DNA from: Bimastos eiseni
Taxonomy: Eukaryota > Annelida > Clitellata > Crassiclitellata > Lumbricidae
Direction: 5' to 3'
Assembly (NCBI GenBank): GCA_959347315.1
Contig: OY365806.1
Span: 21,962,900-22,026,899 of the forward strand
DNA length: 64,000 bases
Shown: positions 13,501-25,500 of the stretch, one piece after another
Numbering within the stretch: the stretch's first letter is position 1
How the letters are laid out: each line of letters opens with the position of its first letter
The notes under the pieces: model-generated
Database searches by the model: none
What the model saw: only the letters and a program-made list of their open reading frames with translations
Told to the model about the DNA's origin: nothing
Translations under genes and position numbers: made by a program

Positions 13501-16500
13501 TGCAGAGTCTCTTAAAACTATCAATATGATATAATCATATAGTACATGATTCTTATATTCAAAGAATTTATCAATATATACTACAATTAGACTCAACCTA
13601 AACTGACTAATGCATATACCTTGGTCCAACTGTGAAATGTTCTGTGATTAATGTGAACTAACCTAACGCTTCACCCACAAGCTGCAATGGTTTCCCATAC
13701 ATTTTAGCAAAAGCTCATAATTTCAGGGTTAATAAGTAGATACTTAAAGATCTGCAAATTCTACTTATTAACATAGAAGAATTAATTCCAGGATTTTTCA
13801 GTGTCCTGGAAAGGACATGTCAGGGAGGTGGGACATTTTTTTATCAATTCTGGGATGGTCCCGGACACGTGGTTACCCTATCTCAGTGGTTCCCAACTGG
13901 TAGTACGTGTAGCCTAGGGGTACGCCACTGTTGCCAAGGAGTACGCAAGAAAAGATAAGAAATCCATTTTCCGTGAATGAATTGTCAGCTGAATTATTCT
14001 GCACAGGAAAGAAATCATTTCATTGAGCTTTCATGTGATGGTCCATTGAGGAGTGAATTCAACAAGGATTTGCTAAGTGATTTTTGGCTTAAAAGAAGAC
14101 CAGAATATGGATTAATTTCTGACAGAGCTGTGACGTTTTTGATTCCCTGTGATGCTTGCAATAAAAAGCAAATACAGATCAAAACTTGAACTTGAGTCAG
14201 ACTTGTCTAAAATTGACACTAATAAAGCCTGATATTGCAGAATTGTGCAAATCTAAGCAAGGCCTGTGCTCGTATGAAAATTATTAAACTTCTATGTTGA
14301 CTTGATTAATTAGAAGCCATTAGCCTATCTTCATGTTAGTAGAAAAAACGGGAATAAAACGAGAATAAAATAAGAGAATTTTAAATTAAATAACTTTTAC
14401 TGTGTACATTGTACAACAATAATTATTTTAATATAATAAACTCAGCAAAAGTCATTAATAATATTATAACCAATATTCTAATTTTAATAATCTATTGACC
14501 ATTCTAAGTAAACATATTACCAAGGAAAGTCTTGACAGTTGGGTTACTCACACCAATATTTTTTAGTTTGAGGTACAATCAAACCAATGGTTGGGAACCT
14601 GTGCCCTAATCTACATACTCCACAAAAATTTCTTTCTTTAATAAAGCATTAAAACTAATATGAACAAGTAACAATTCCAAAATTAAATTTCTTTGCTCTA
14701 GATATTTATCAACAACGGATCACACTTACATTAATGTCCCGCTCATGAATTTCATCCACAATTACGTGAGATACACCACGCAAGCCATTTTCCAACTTTC
14801 GCAGAAGAGTTCCTAATACCGAAATCAAGTGACACCAACAGTCAGTTAGAATATGACAATCTTCTGAGTCAATGTTAATACGGATAGAAAACAATAAACA
14901 CATACAATGAAACAAGCTAAAAAGACGTGCTGCGTCATAAAAGAGGATTCCCTTAGAAAAACAAATCCATCAAGTACAACTTTTTAACCCTTTAACGACC
15001 AGCCTTACGTTTTACTGCACGCTGGTCGTATTAGGGCTAAAGACATCAATCCTCAATCCTTCCTAAATTTTTGGAATGTCATAGTTACAAAAAGGAGATT
15101 GCAATTGCCATGCACTGAAATAACTAGAACAGACTATTTATTACTGATGAGTAAGAGTATTGCTCACCAACTGTGCAGTACAATATACCACCGTACGGTC
15201 GTGGAAACACAGACTCAAAGCGAACGCTGTATCCAGCAGATAAGCCAAGGTTTTCACAACGTTCCTCTGCTACTCGTTCTGCTATTGACACAGCACTAAT
15301 CCTTCTAGGCTGAGAGAAATAGAAAAACTTAAATATTAAATGGCAATATTTAACAATTAAATAAAAACTGTCAAACCTGGAGGAAACGTTTCTTAGGCGC
15401 TGTTAATTAAAAAAATCTTGGCAGAGGTCAATTTTCACGCATGTCAAGCATTTTTCCTTAAGGATGATGCATTTTTTGCTCATATTGTATTCATTAATAT
15501 ATATAGCGACGCTCACAGCAGTAACCATTATAGTAACTTACATTAGCAAGAAACGCCTTCAAGAGGTACTTAGCAGGTACTTTTTATTTTTTATTCTGAA
15601 ATTTGATAGCGCCCTTATTCCAACATTTTTTGCTCAGAAGTGCACACACACACATCTCGATGGTGCAATTGCAGTTGTGCTGCAGAGCAATTGTGCGTGA
15701 AGGACTTGCCCAAGGTCCCTACACAGTGACTCCTTGGACGAGGGTCGAACATGCTCACTTAGCAACACTGAGCATTATGGGCTCTCAACCAATCGGCCAC
15801 TGTGCCACACAATAAAGATACACGAATATCTAATATCATGATAAACAGAAATATATTCCTTTATGAAAAAGGTTAACACCACTAAATTCACAACCACATT
15901 AGTCTTAAAAAAATAGATAATTTTAGAGCCATTGACTGGCTTTTAAAGATCTAGCTAGCACTTTCTCAATTACATTTTTAAAAAGGTCATCATTAACCCT
16001 TTAACGACCAGCCAGATAGGTTTCAGCCCATGCTGGTCGTTGAAGTTTTAAGGTTGCAGCATGAAAGGGCAAGAGTGGTAAGAAATCCTCAATCAACCAG
16101 TTAATACCTTATCTAACTGATCAGATAACTGAAAACATAATTCCTGGTTTTAGACCGATTTACAATTACCACACACATTCCTGCATAAATGAAGAAATTC
16201 TGGCTAAAGTCGAAAGTCCAAACAGGAGGCTTGTTATATATGAGGGTCAAGTAAAGATCGCACAACAAATCTACAGATTGCATGAAAATATCCATATGAG
16301 GAAACCGACAAACCAAATGAATAGCATTAAAACACCAACTTCACTCAGATGGCAGAGAATGGCCCTTATACTTTATACTTTAACAACTGGAAATTATATA
16401 CAGAGTCCATGAATTCACTTGACTGCATTATAGTGCATCCCATCACCGAAAACCTGAAATAAAAAATTAGTAACTCCTCAGCCCCATTGGCTGTATCAGA

Positions 16501-19500
16501 GCACATCACTCTGCCCTTAGAACTGCAAGACCATTTGGTCTACATTTGAGGAAACAAAGTCCAACATTGATAATCAAGTTATACACAGGTCATACTGTTC
16601 CCCAATCAAGGTCAGCTTATAAGTGGGGTTCACTAGCATGTAAGTATATTTGGTACATGAGATAAGATAAAAAAACACCAAACTTCATTAGATCAAATAA
16701 CTCACCTGAGTGATAATAATATTGCACAAAGCTCCATTACGACTTTCAATGAAAGCATCCAAAATATATTGTGGAACCTACAAACAAAGCATAAATTATG
16801 TATTAATTCAAGTCATGCAATTCAGTTCATTGATCTTATTACACTGTTCCAAAGAGGGTGGGCAGGGTAATCTCAGGTGCAAATAAATGTCACAATAAGT
16901 ATACCACAGCAAGGATCAGGATTTTTTAACAGACTCATTGGCAGTTTGTCTAATGAGCGAAAAAACTGAAAGAATATCAAGACAGCAGACAAACCTGTGT
17001 TGTTTTGCCACTCCCTGTTTCACCACGAATTAACACCACAGGACTCCTTTCAATTGCTTGAAGGATTTCTTCACGTGAATCCACAATTGGCAGACGATTT
17101 CTCTCCTCAAGTGCCTATGAACAATCAAACTACAACTGCAATGACCAATGTCGATACATACATGACTAATAACCATACATTAAATTAGGGCTGTACTGAG
17201 CAGGTAATTTTCACTATTCGGCTGAACACAAATAATTGGACCTACCATTCGGCCGAATACGAATAGCCTACAAAATAGGTCAATTGACAAATAAAAAAAT
17301 TTCAAATGTGAGCAAAATTTTCAGTTAAGTCAGTTTAATACATAAAATAAAAGTAGACAGTTAACTACATGTAATTGTTGCATCCTTCTGCCAATCTGTA
17401 TAAACTACCAGTTGTAGGAATGTAACTAAACTTGGAAATGAGACGGCCGACACTGCAATACCATGGTCCATGCCACAATAGATAGGTATTTCAGTCCACT
17501 CGATATAGCAGCTATTCATATTCGGGCTGACCGCTACTATTCGGCCGAATACCGAATAGCTATTTGGCCCACTATTTGTCTCCAAAGCGAATATTTGGTA
17601 CAACCTTACTTTAAATAACAGACAAGTCTGAAAGAATGCACGTAATACCAAACTCCACAGAACTACGCATCACAGCATTCAGTCAACATCCAACATTCCA
17701 CATTAATCATTAGTTGATCACAATCAATGACCTGTAAAATGATTTAACTATCCAGCTATGACAATGACCAGTCAATACACCCCCGTAATGACAAATGATG
17801 TAGAGAACTGTTCTAATTGATGTGACGGTCAGAATAATCCCTACAATATCTAAATAGCAAATGTTTTACCTTCTGTAAAGCTGTGTTAGAGTGACATTGC
17901 ATTTGGAATCCATCCTGCAGATCATTACTGATCTGTTCCATTGTAGCCTGAACAGAAATATACAGAATCCACTAAAAATCGTCCAGTCAAAACAGGAGGC
18001 TATAGACTATAGAGTCTATATAGATGCTCTAAATGCTCATCTATATAGACTAGCTCTTGCATTCTACTAAATATCCTTGTACTGATTAGAATTATTAATG
18101 ACTAGATATCAATGAAACTGCACATTTGAAAAGTCGATTCAACCAATAATGAAATGTCTTGCTCAACAAGTCTAAATTGATAAAATAATTAAATTATTAA
18201 TTAGTGTGACATCAAACATCAGCGTTTCTGTGAAATTCCCAACGGTAGTACAAAGACTATGAATTTCAGGTATAAGTCCACTGTTCAAGAAATCCTTAAA
18301 GGATGGTCTAAACCAGTTATAAAACATATCATGCAGTAGATCCTAACAGAGGAAAGAGGTCCTTCGTCGATATTGCAGTTGGTCCATGGATTCCAGTTGG
18401 GTTGAGGTGGTGACCATGAAACAACGCCAGGCCTCGTTTGACCAGTCTCTGATTCCTCAAACTGTGACAACTTCTGGTTAATGATGAGTGACACCGGCTC
18501 ATCTTTTGTTCCACCCTATAATAGAAAAACAAACCATCCAAATCACTAAACGAGGTTAAGCATCGGCAACATCAATGATCAGAGAACCTTTGAAAACGTC
18601 TATATAAGTTTACCAGCGCATAGGTGCAGATACATAGATTCCATCTTATGTTAGTATTTCAACATAACTAACAGTGCCGTGGCATGGCACTCTGGTCAGA
18701 CAATTCTTGACCAGTGTAAATGTGGACCAGGGATCCAGCCAGCTAATGGTTTTAGAAGATAACTTACTGTCAACACACATAAGTTAACGATATATCTTAC
18801 ATCAGTAATTTAATGTAATGCAGGCACTATATTGTTATGCAGCAGGCTTCATTGTTGGTTCAAGATGAGGTCTGTAGTTGAACCATTGCGGTCATATGTT
18901 CACCTCAGCTGATACCCTGACCATGCCTCAGATGAGTTTCTAAAGACGCATGCAAACCTAAGTTTTGAACTTAACATCAGCTATAAATAAAGACTCCTCC
19001 AAAACAAGAAACTGGTTTACCTCTGTTTCTGCTGGATGAATAGTCAATTGTTCCAATATTGATGTTAAGTTGGACTCCACATCACAATTCAAAGTAACTT
19101 CATATGGTGGCAACTACACATACGAACAACTAGAACTTTAAGCAAAATTATTATTTACAATTAAATATGTATTAAAAATAAGCACTGCTGTTGTAAGTTG
19201 ACTAAATATGATGTTACAATTCATTACACATCAATCACATTGTCCTAAATATACTTAAGTTCAGCAGCGAACCAACATATCAAACAAATGACGTCTGCAA
19301 ACTTGTTAACAAGTTTAAAAATCCCAACTACCTAACAATTCAGAGAACACTCAAAAAGCCAAAATTTAACTTTTTACACTAGTATTTCACACAATAAGCA
19401 ATCTTGGAACCAACAACCCAGCATACCAGTTTAAAAGTAAATGCAAAATATTTTGTTACGATCCCTCCACGATAACTGAGGCCTTATTAAATCTCCCTAC

Positions 19501-22500
19501 CAACCAATTGCAACCTATGATGCAGCTTGAGACTAATGATTGGAAATTAAAACACAATAAGGAATTAATCAGAAGTTATACCTGTGTATTGCCTCATTGC
19601 ACACTATCTAGTCGTATGCTCAGTAAATTACACAAATTTAAAATCACATGATACATTTGTTACTTAACCACAACATTCAGCACTTCTGTGCATAAAACGT
19701 TGGAAGAGGGGCAGTATCAAGTTTCGGTAACAGTAATAATAACATTCATAGGAAAGTTTAGTTGATCGTACGAATACCACTGAAGCCATGTTTGAAGAAA
19801 AATAAAGATCTTATCAAAGAATAAATAACTGTTAATAAGTTAGAATTGCAAAGAGTACCTTGTTTTCCTTGTTTTTCTTCTTGATTCCAGTGAAAGCCTC
19901 AATAATGCCAAAATGGAAGAGCTGACGAACGAGTGACAGAGCACACGACTTTGAGGCAACAACTTTGTTGGATCCATGTTCTCTTGAACTAATGTCTTTA
20001 ACACATGAATAAATATAATTAAGTGAGTCAACACAGGATGTTGACTAGCATCTACATCTATCTGTTATATAATGGAAATACCATCATGCTAGTTAACGCA
20101 GCGGTATAGGTTGTCATCAAACATAATACCTCCAACATGTTACAGCAGTAAGTGAATATGTACTTCATTGGATGTTCTTTGCACCCTACCAACCAACTGG
20201 ATCCGATCTCAACACCGTAAATTCTCTCTCCCAGCAAAAAATTATCTGAATTTTATCCCAAGAGTCATATATAACAACTTGCACTGAATAAACTCCCCTC
20301 ACCCCTATGAATCTAGTTCTTTCCACAATCTCAATAATCTGTAACAATTAATGCCAGTTCCTTAAGTGTAATTGCATTTATGTCAGTGTGAAGGAAGGAA
20401 TAAACTAAAAATTGATTGATTATACAAAACAAAATACTGACCTGTGTCTCTTGTCGATACAAATTCTACTGAACACATTAATAAAAGGCTATGGTGCCAG
20501 GAATCATCCAGTTTGGATGAAAATGTAAAGACGTGCTAGTACAAACAGCTGAATAGGTTATCAACATAAACTCTTATGATTATCTTATGTCTTCAGCAAA
20601 CAAACGTCAAAATGACAAAAGGCTATGGCTCTCAACACTTCAACTTACTCCTTTTGAGCCTATTTACGTAGAAGCCCATCTCTGCAATGAAGCTCCTACA
20701 AATGAAACGAAGCAAACATACTGAATCAATCAATCAATCAAAAATACTTGATATGGCGTCCCTTCCAGATATCTACTCAGAGGCGCTCCCCACCTAATCG
20801 TCAGCTGAAAAGGACAGTTTTAAGAGAGGCGTAAAATGAAGATGAGGAGTTCTTGGGTAGGAGATCTATGGGAAGTCCATTCCAGATTGTAGGAGAAAGC
20901 CCGATTCTGCATTATGGAAGTGCGTGCAAAAGGGACGATCAAGTCGCCATGAAATGCAGAGCAAAGTGGTGTCGTCGACCACTACTGGCACTGATAGGGC
21001 GACATAGCTCCTGCAAATAAGCAGATGCAGTACCGCCAAGGCAACGCCAAACTTACATATATATGTTGTGTCTTGCTTTCCAAATCAACTCATAAGATCT
21101 GCTGATATAAAGATCATCATCGTCATCATCATCATCATCAATCCTGGGCACAACGCCCGTAGATGTCCGATGCCCACTTCGTTGTGACTTTCCACTGTTG
21201 TTTGTCCTGTGCAATATGTGTCAGTTCTTGAATCCGCTTATTTTTCCCATTCCCTATATCCTCTAGCCATTCTTTGTGAGGATGTCCCCTTTTATTCTTT
21301 CCTTCCATTCTTCCGAACAACAATGTTTTGATTTTTCTATCATCGCTCATTCTCCATATTTGGCTAACTTTCTTTTAATTACTTTCGATATAAATCACTG
21401 TACTACAAACATGAAGATTTAGTATTAGGTCAAATGGGATGTATAATTCTCAACCAAAATTACATTGCAACTTGTTAAATCTCTAACTAGTAGTCTCCAT
21501 GTATGTACAGTACTTCAAAAATCTTATAAAATATTGTCAAAAATATAGATTAAAAAATTAGTTTAATTCCAGAAGCAACCTTGTTATAATACAGTCTAGT
21601 CAAAACACAGTATGGCAGTGGTCACCAACCTGCAGCAAATGTGGTTCTCAATGAGTTCAGAGGCACCTCTCCACAGCTTTCCAGAAAGCGACATATTTAT
21701 ATGATGGATAAAATTGCGCAATGAAATAGGATGTTTCCGTGTTGCTTGAGCTCAAAATTCTATGAACGTTGTTGTTCGCATTTCAGTCTGGTCTTTCAGA
21801 TTTCGATGAGTGATTAGTGATAACAAACTGAGTTTATTTCAATAAAAAGCATAAATTGTATCGAGAAAGACATTTGCAAACTTATGAAGCGACAAAACCC
21901 CTTTGATAACAGCAGTGATGCAAAACCAGCATGAAAAGTACAAAGTTTGATGAATTTGCAGGAAGAAAATCTGTAGAGGAAGCGGCTACAATAGGGTGAG
22001 AAGTTGAGGAAGGGGAAAAGTTGGGAAAAGGTGAGTGAGAACAAAGAGTGAATAGAAATTAGAGAAGACAGAGAAAGAGAAGAGGAATTAGAGATGAGGA
22101 GGAGGGATTAGAGTGAGGAAAGGTTAATTCTGCCAGACAGGCAGCCTCCTGCAGGGCTGCAGAGTCCCCTCAGGCCAGTCAGGAATGACAGGCTGCAGAT
22201 GCTGCAAGAACAGGAATGCCTCTCAACAACTTCATCCTCAATCGAGGTGCCCCCATGATCTTCTTCACCCGGGCGAATGCCGGGTACCCCAGCTAGTAAT
22301 TAAATATATAATGCTGAATTGTATATTTTCTTATAAATTAATTATTATTAACGCTAGCAGCTAATGACGCGAGCCACCAGTAATAGGTATCATACAAAAA
22401 TTAATAACTGCATTTGTTGAGCTTCTAAGACCATGGCTGCTCCCAAAACCTAGCAATGCGGCTTTTCACCAAAACAAGGTTGGTGACCACTGCATCCTCG

Positions 22501-25500
22501 CATTATGAGGGTTTGGTGTAATTCTTAGAATGGTTATACAAAGTACTGCAATAAGAAGGATTACAAGTGTTAACAGAAAACAAAACCAATACCATGTCAG
22601 CAATTTCCTGCAGCTAAAGCATGTTCAACAACTAGCCACGGCCCAAACTGTCGCTTGCGATGGCTGGACATCAATTGTACAACACCAGGAGGCAGCACGA
22701 TCTGTAAATCCAACAGTTGCAACACAATGATAAGCAATTGTGTGCCAACTGTTGGACATACATGTGAAAGAAATTCCAAATAGTTTCACTGCTCAGTGTA
22801 TGGTAAAAAACAAGACCAATTATGGGGTCTTGGATTTGCCATGCAAACCAGTTGATAAATTGCAACAATTGACAGGTACCCATGAAGAGGTATTCATCAG
22901 AGTTAGACTAAACACTCTTAGAAAAGAATAAATAAAAATGTTGCAGTAGGATTAACATATTTTTGCATTTATTCATCCTACTGCAACATTTTTGTCAAAG
23001 TGTTGAAAACGTGAGATAAGTTTTTAACACCATTAAAAGTAAACTTAAAAATTTTATGGCAGCATGTTAAAAAAAGTGAAAATAAGTTTTAACAGCAGCT
23101 AAAGTATAACTTGTGCTGCATTTATTTGACTGAAAAATGAGTTAGTCATATGACCAGACACTGATCAAATGAGTGAGCAAACAGAGCAGTGAAACCATAT
23201 GATTTTGATGATCTTACAACAACAGCTGGGCATCGTGAGTTCACACAGCGATGTCCTGCTGTTTAATTAGCATATAATGTCCTGCTGCTTAGCAAGATAT
23301 ACTCAGATTCAGGTGTTGTACAATTGATGAACTACTGCTGATATGGAACATCAAAAAGTAACATAGTAAACATAAATTCAGCACCTATTCAACATTAAAG
23401 TGTAAGTCTGATCAAAGTGGCTGTGAATAAATAAAACCATGTAAGTCACAGGCATTCAATCAAGGAAAGTATCCAAGGTATTGCCTATCACATTTGGTTT
23501 GGGTCATCGTCCATTGAAACTTCATTGTTCAATGTTCCTCTAGTAATAAAGCAGATAGACAGCGTATGATCCTAAAACCTAATTTCCAAGACTGCTTACA
23601 GTATAAACCATAATTTTAATCAAATTAAGAAAAAGAACTGACCAGAGCATAGTAAGGCCTTCAATACCAAATAAACCTTCACAGTCTGCTTCACATCTAT
23701 TGCACTATACATAAAATGCAAGGCTAATGGTCAATGTTATTGTTAGCACATAGGCATATATTATGGGGTGGCTGTAAGGATTACACTGATGAAATTCCAG
23801 CAACCAGGATGAAAATGGTGAAATGTCATACCTATTATGGTCAGGACCAACCATGGCGTACTTGTAGTCGGTTTTGATTTTGTTGGTCTGTATGAACTGA
23901 TGCAGTCTACCCTTGGCATTCTCAAGGGTCCAGTTGCCATGGATATCTGCTGTGAAGTCAGCCTCCTCTGCCTGTTCAAACAGAAATACCAGATGTATGT
24001 GGAAATCTAATATAATTCAGTCTTTAATGTTATTGAGCTCTGATGAAAGTCATCAACAGAATAAATCAAAAGTGCAAATTAGGCAATTAATCCTTTATCA
24101 ACGAGCTGCATAGGTGTTCCCATACAATTTAGTACAAGCTCATCACTAAAGGGTTAAGTTAAGAAATAATTGGAAAGAAGACCATGGAACAGATATCTTC
24201 TACCAAACTGGTCCATTAAATTAAAAAAATTCATACATGATGCTCCTGAATGCCACTGTGGAGTAATTTTGATATCATCTATAACTTACGACATTCGTGT
24301 TTGCAAAAGCTACATTTCCAACTAAAGATCGAAGTATCTAGATAAAGACCACATAATTCAGCAATAATCCCTGTACCTCTTCTATCAGTCGCTTGTTAGT
24401 AATAGCTTCCATGTAGTCTTGTGGTGGTCCTCTTTGGTAGGGTGCTGGTGGCTGACCTGCGAACAGTGATTCTCCACCGCTCAGCATTGGCGCAGGACCT
24501 AAACAACAAATTCAAAAAGTTAGATACAAATCATTCACAACTACTCACCGTTTAATTAACTACCCACTGTTTAATTAACCACTTAATTTACCCCATACGA
24601 AACACTTAAACAAGTGTAGCTTTATACACAACACAGCAGCACACCACTACATCAGTGGCACACTGTTATCCTGGAAATTTATCTAAATGATGAGAAACAG
24701 TTAATCAAAGGTGAACTGTTCTCCACTCATTTATTTAATTAATGTGAAATTATATCCTCACTGTAATTTCTTATTAATCAAATTAGTTTCACTTTTCTGC
24801 AACTCATATCAAAACAAGATTTCTTCTGACCATTTAGTAAAACCATTCTTTTCCTTTCCTAAATATGTTTTGGAAGCAGATCACAAGTTAACCGATTTTG
24901 TTGTTTTAAAGTTTTCTAGAAATGTTCAAATTTCCTTTCAATCCTTATCCACAGTAATGACATTCATATCTCTACTAAATATTAACCATAATAAACAGGG
25001 TATTACAAGCATATTAAAAACTATTTATGAATGAAACCATTTCTTATTCGAAAGAAAGCATACTGTACCTGTTAACCCTAAAGAGACATGAGGTGGTGGT
25101 GCCACAGTTCCAGGTAACTGTCCTGAAAATCCATCTGGTTTGTCCTCAAAGGCATTACTTACAGGTTGCTGAAGTCAGAAATCAAATCAACAATAACATT
25201 CTTAGTGCCCATAAACTAATTATTTAAATGAATTTATTACAATCAATGTATTTAGAATTACAATTTAATTAAAATGAATGGATGTTAATGCCTTAAAAAC
25301 TGACCAGCAAATAAACAAAAGCAAGAAATAATAAAGATTTTAGTCATAAACATATCACCAGTAGACTCACCCCTCCTAAGTCTGGTACTTCACATTGTTG
25401 CATATCTCCAGCTCGCACTAAGTACTGAACCATATCTCTGGCTGCATTTGTCTGAGCATCTTTCTTACTTGTTGAATTACCAACAGCAGCATAATCATGA

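Larger units (their letters stand above)
12325..17947 (-). other. DHX9: DHX9 exons 10-16: first RecA-like helicase domain (residues 355-611)
   Basis: Exon 11 (17114-16995) has Walker [10 protein letters not shown] at 411-419. Exons 12-13 join to give [17 protein letters not shown] (motif Ia). Exon 14 (14812-14730) carries the DEIH box at 511-514. Exon 15 (13422-13266) has LMSATVDT (motif III, SAT at 543-545). Exon 16 (12443-12325) is an acidic/basic insert after [11 protein letters not shown]. All residues expected for ATP binding and hydrolysis are present, so the helicase looks active. Confidence 0.95.
19859..23971 (-). other. DHX9: DHX9 exons 5-7: second dsRNA-binding domain (residues 160-267)
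   Basis: Exon 5 (23971-23832) carries [20 protein letters not shown] and ends in VGPDHN. A 47-nt exon (20695-20649) encodes [15 protein letters not shown]. Exon 7 (19995-19859) carries [20 protein letters not shown], the RNA-contacting helix. The three match the human dsRBD2 order without a gap and their phases (2, then 1) fit. Intron 5, between 23832 and 20695, is over 3.1 kb and full of transposon remnants. Confidence 0.92.

Noticed and set aside
15735..15810. Possible minus-strand tRNA-Leu gene
   Set aside because: Mismatched acceptor stem and a SINE body after the B box.
20160..20420. Possible LINE tail in DHX9 intron 6 ([14 protein letters not shown] text)
   Set aside because: Only one weak motif similarity and many stops; not enough to annotate.
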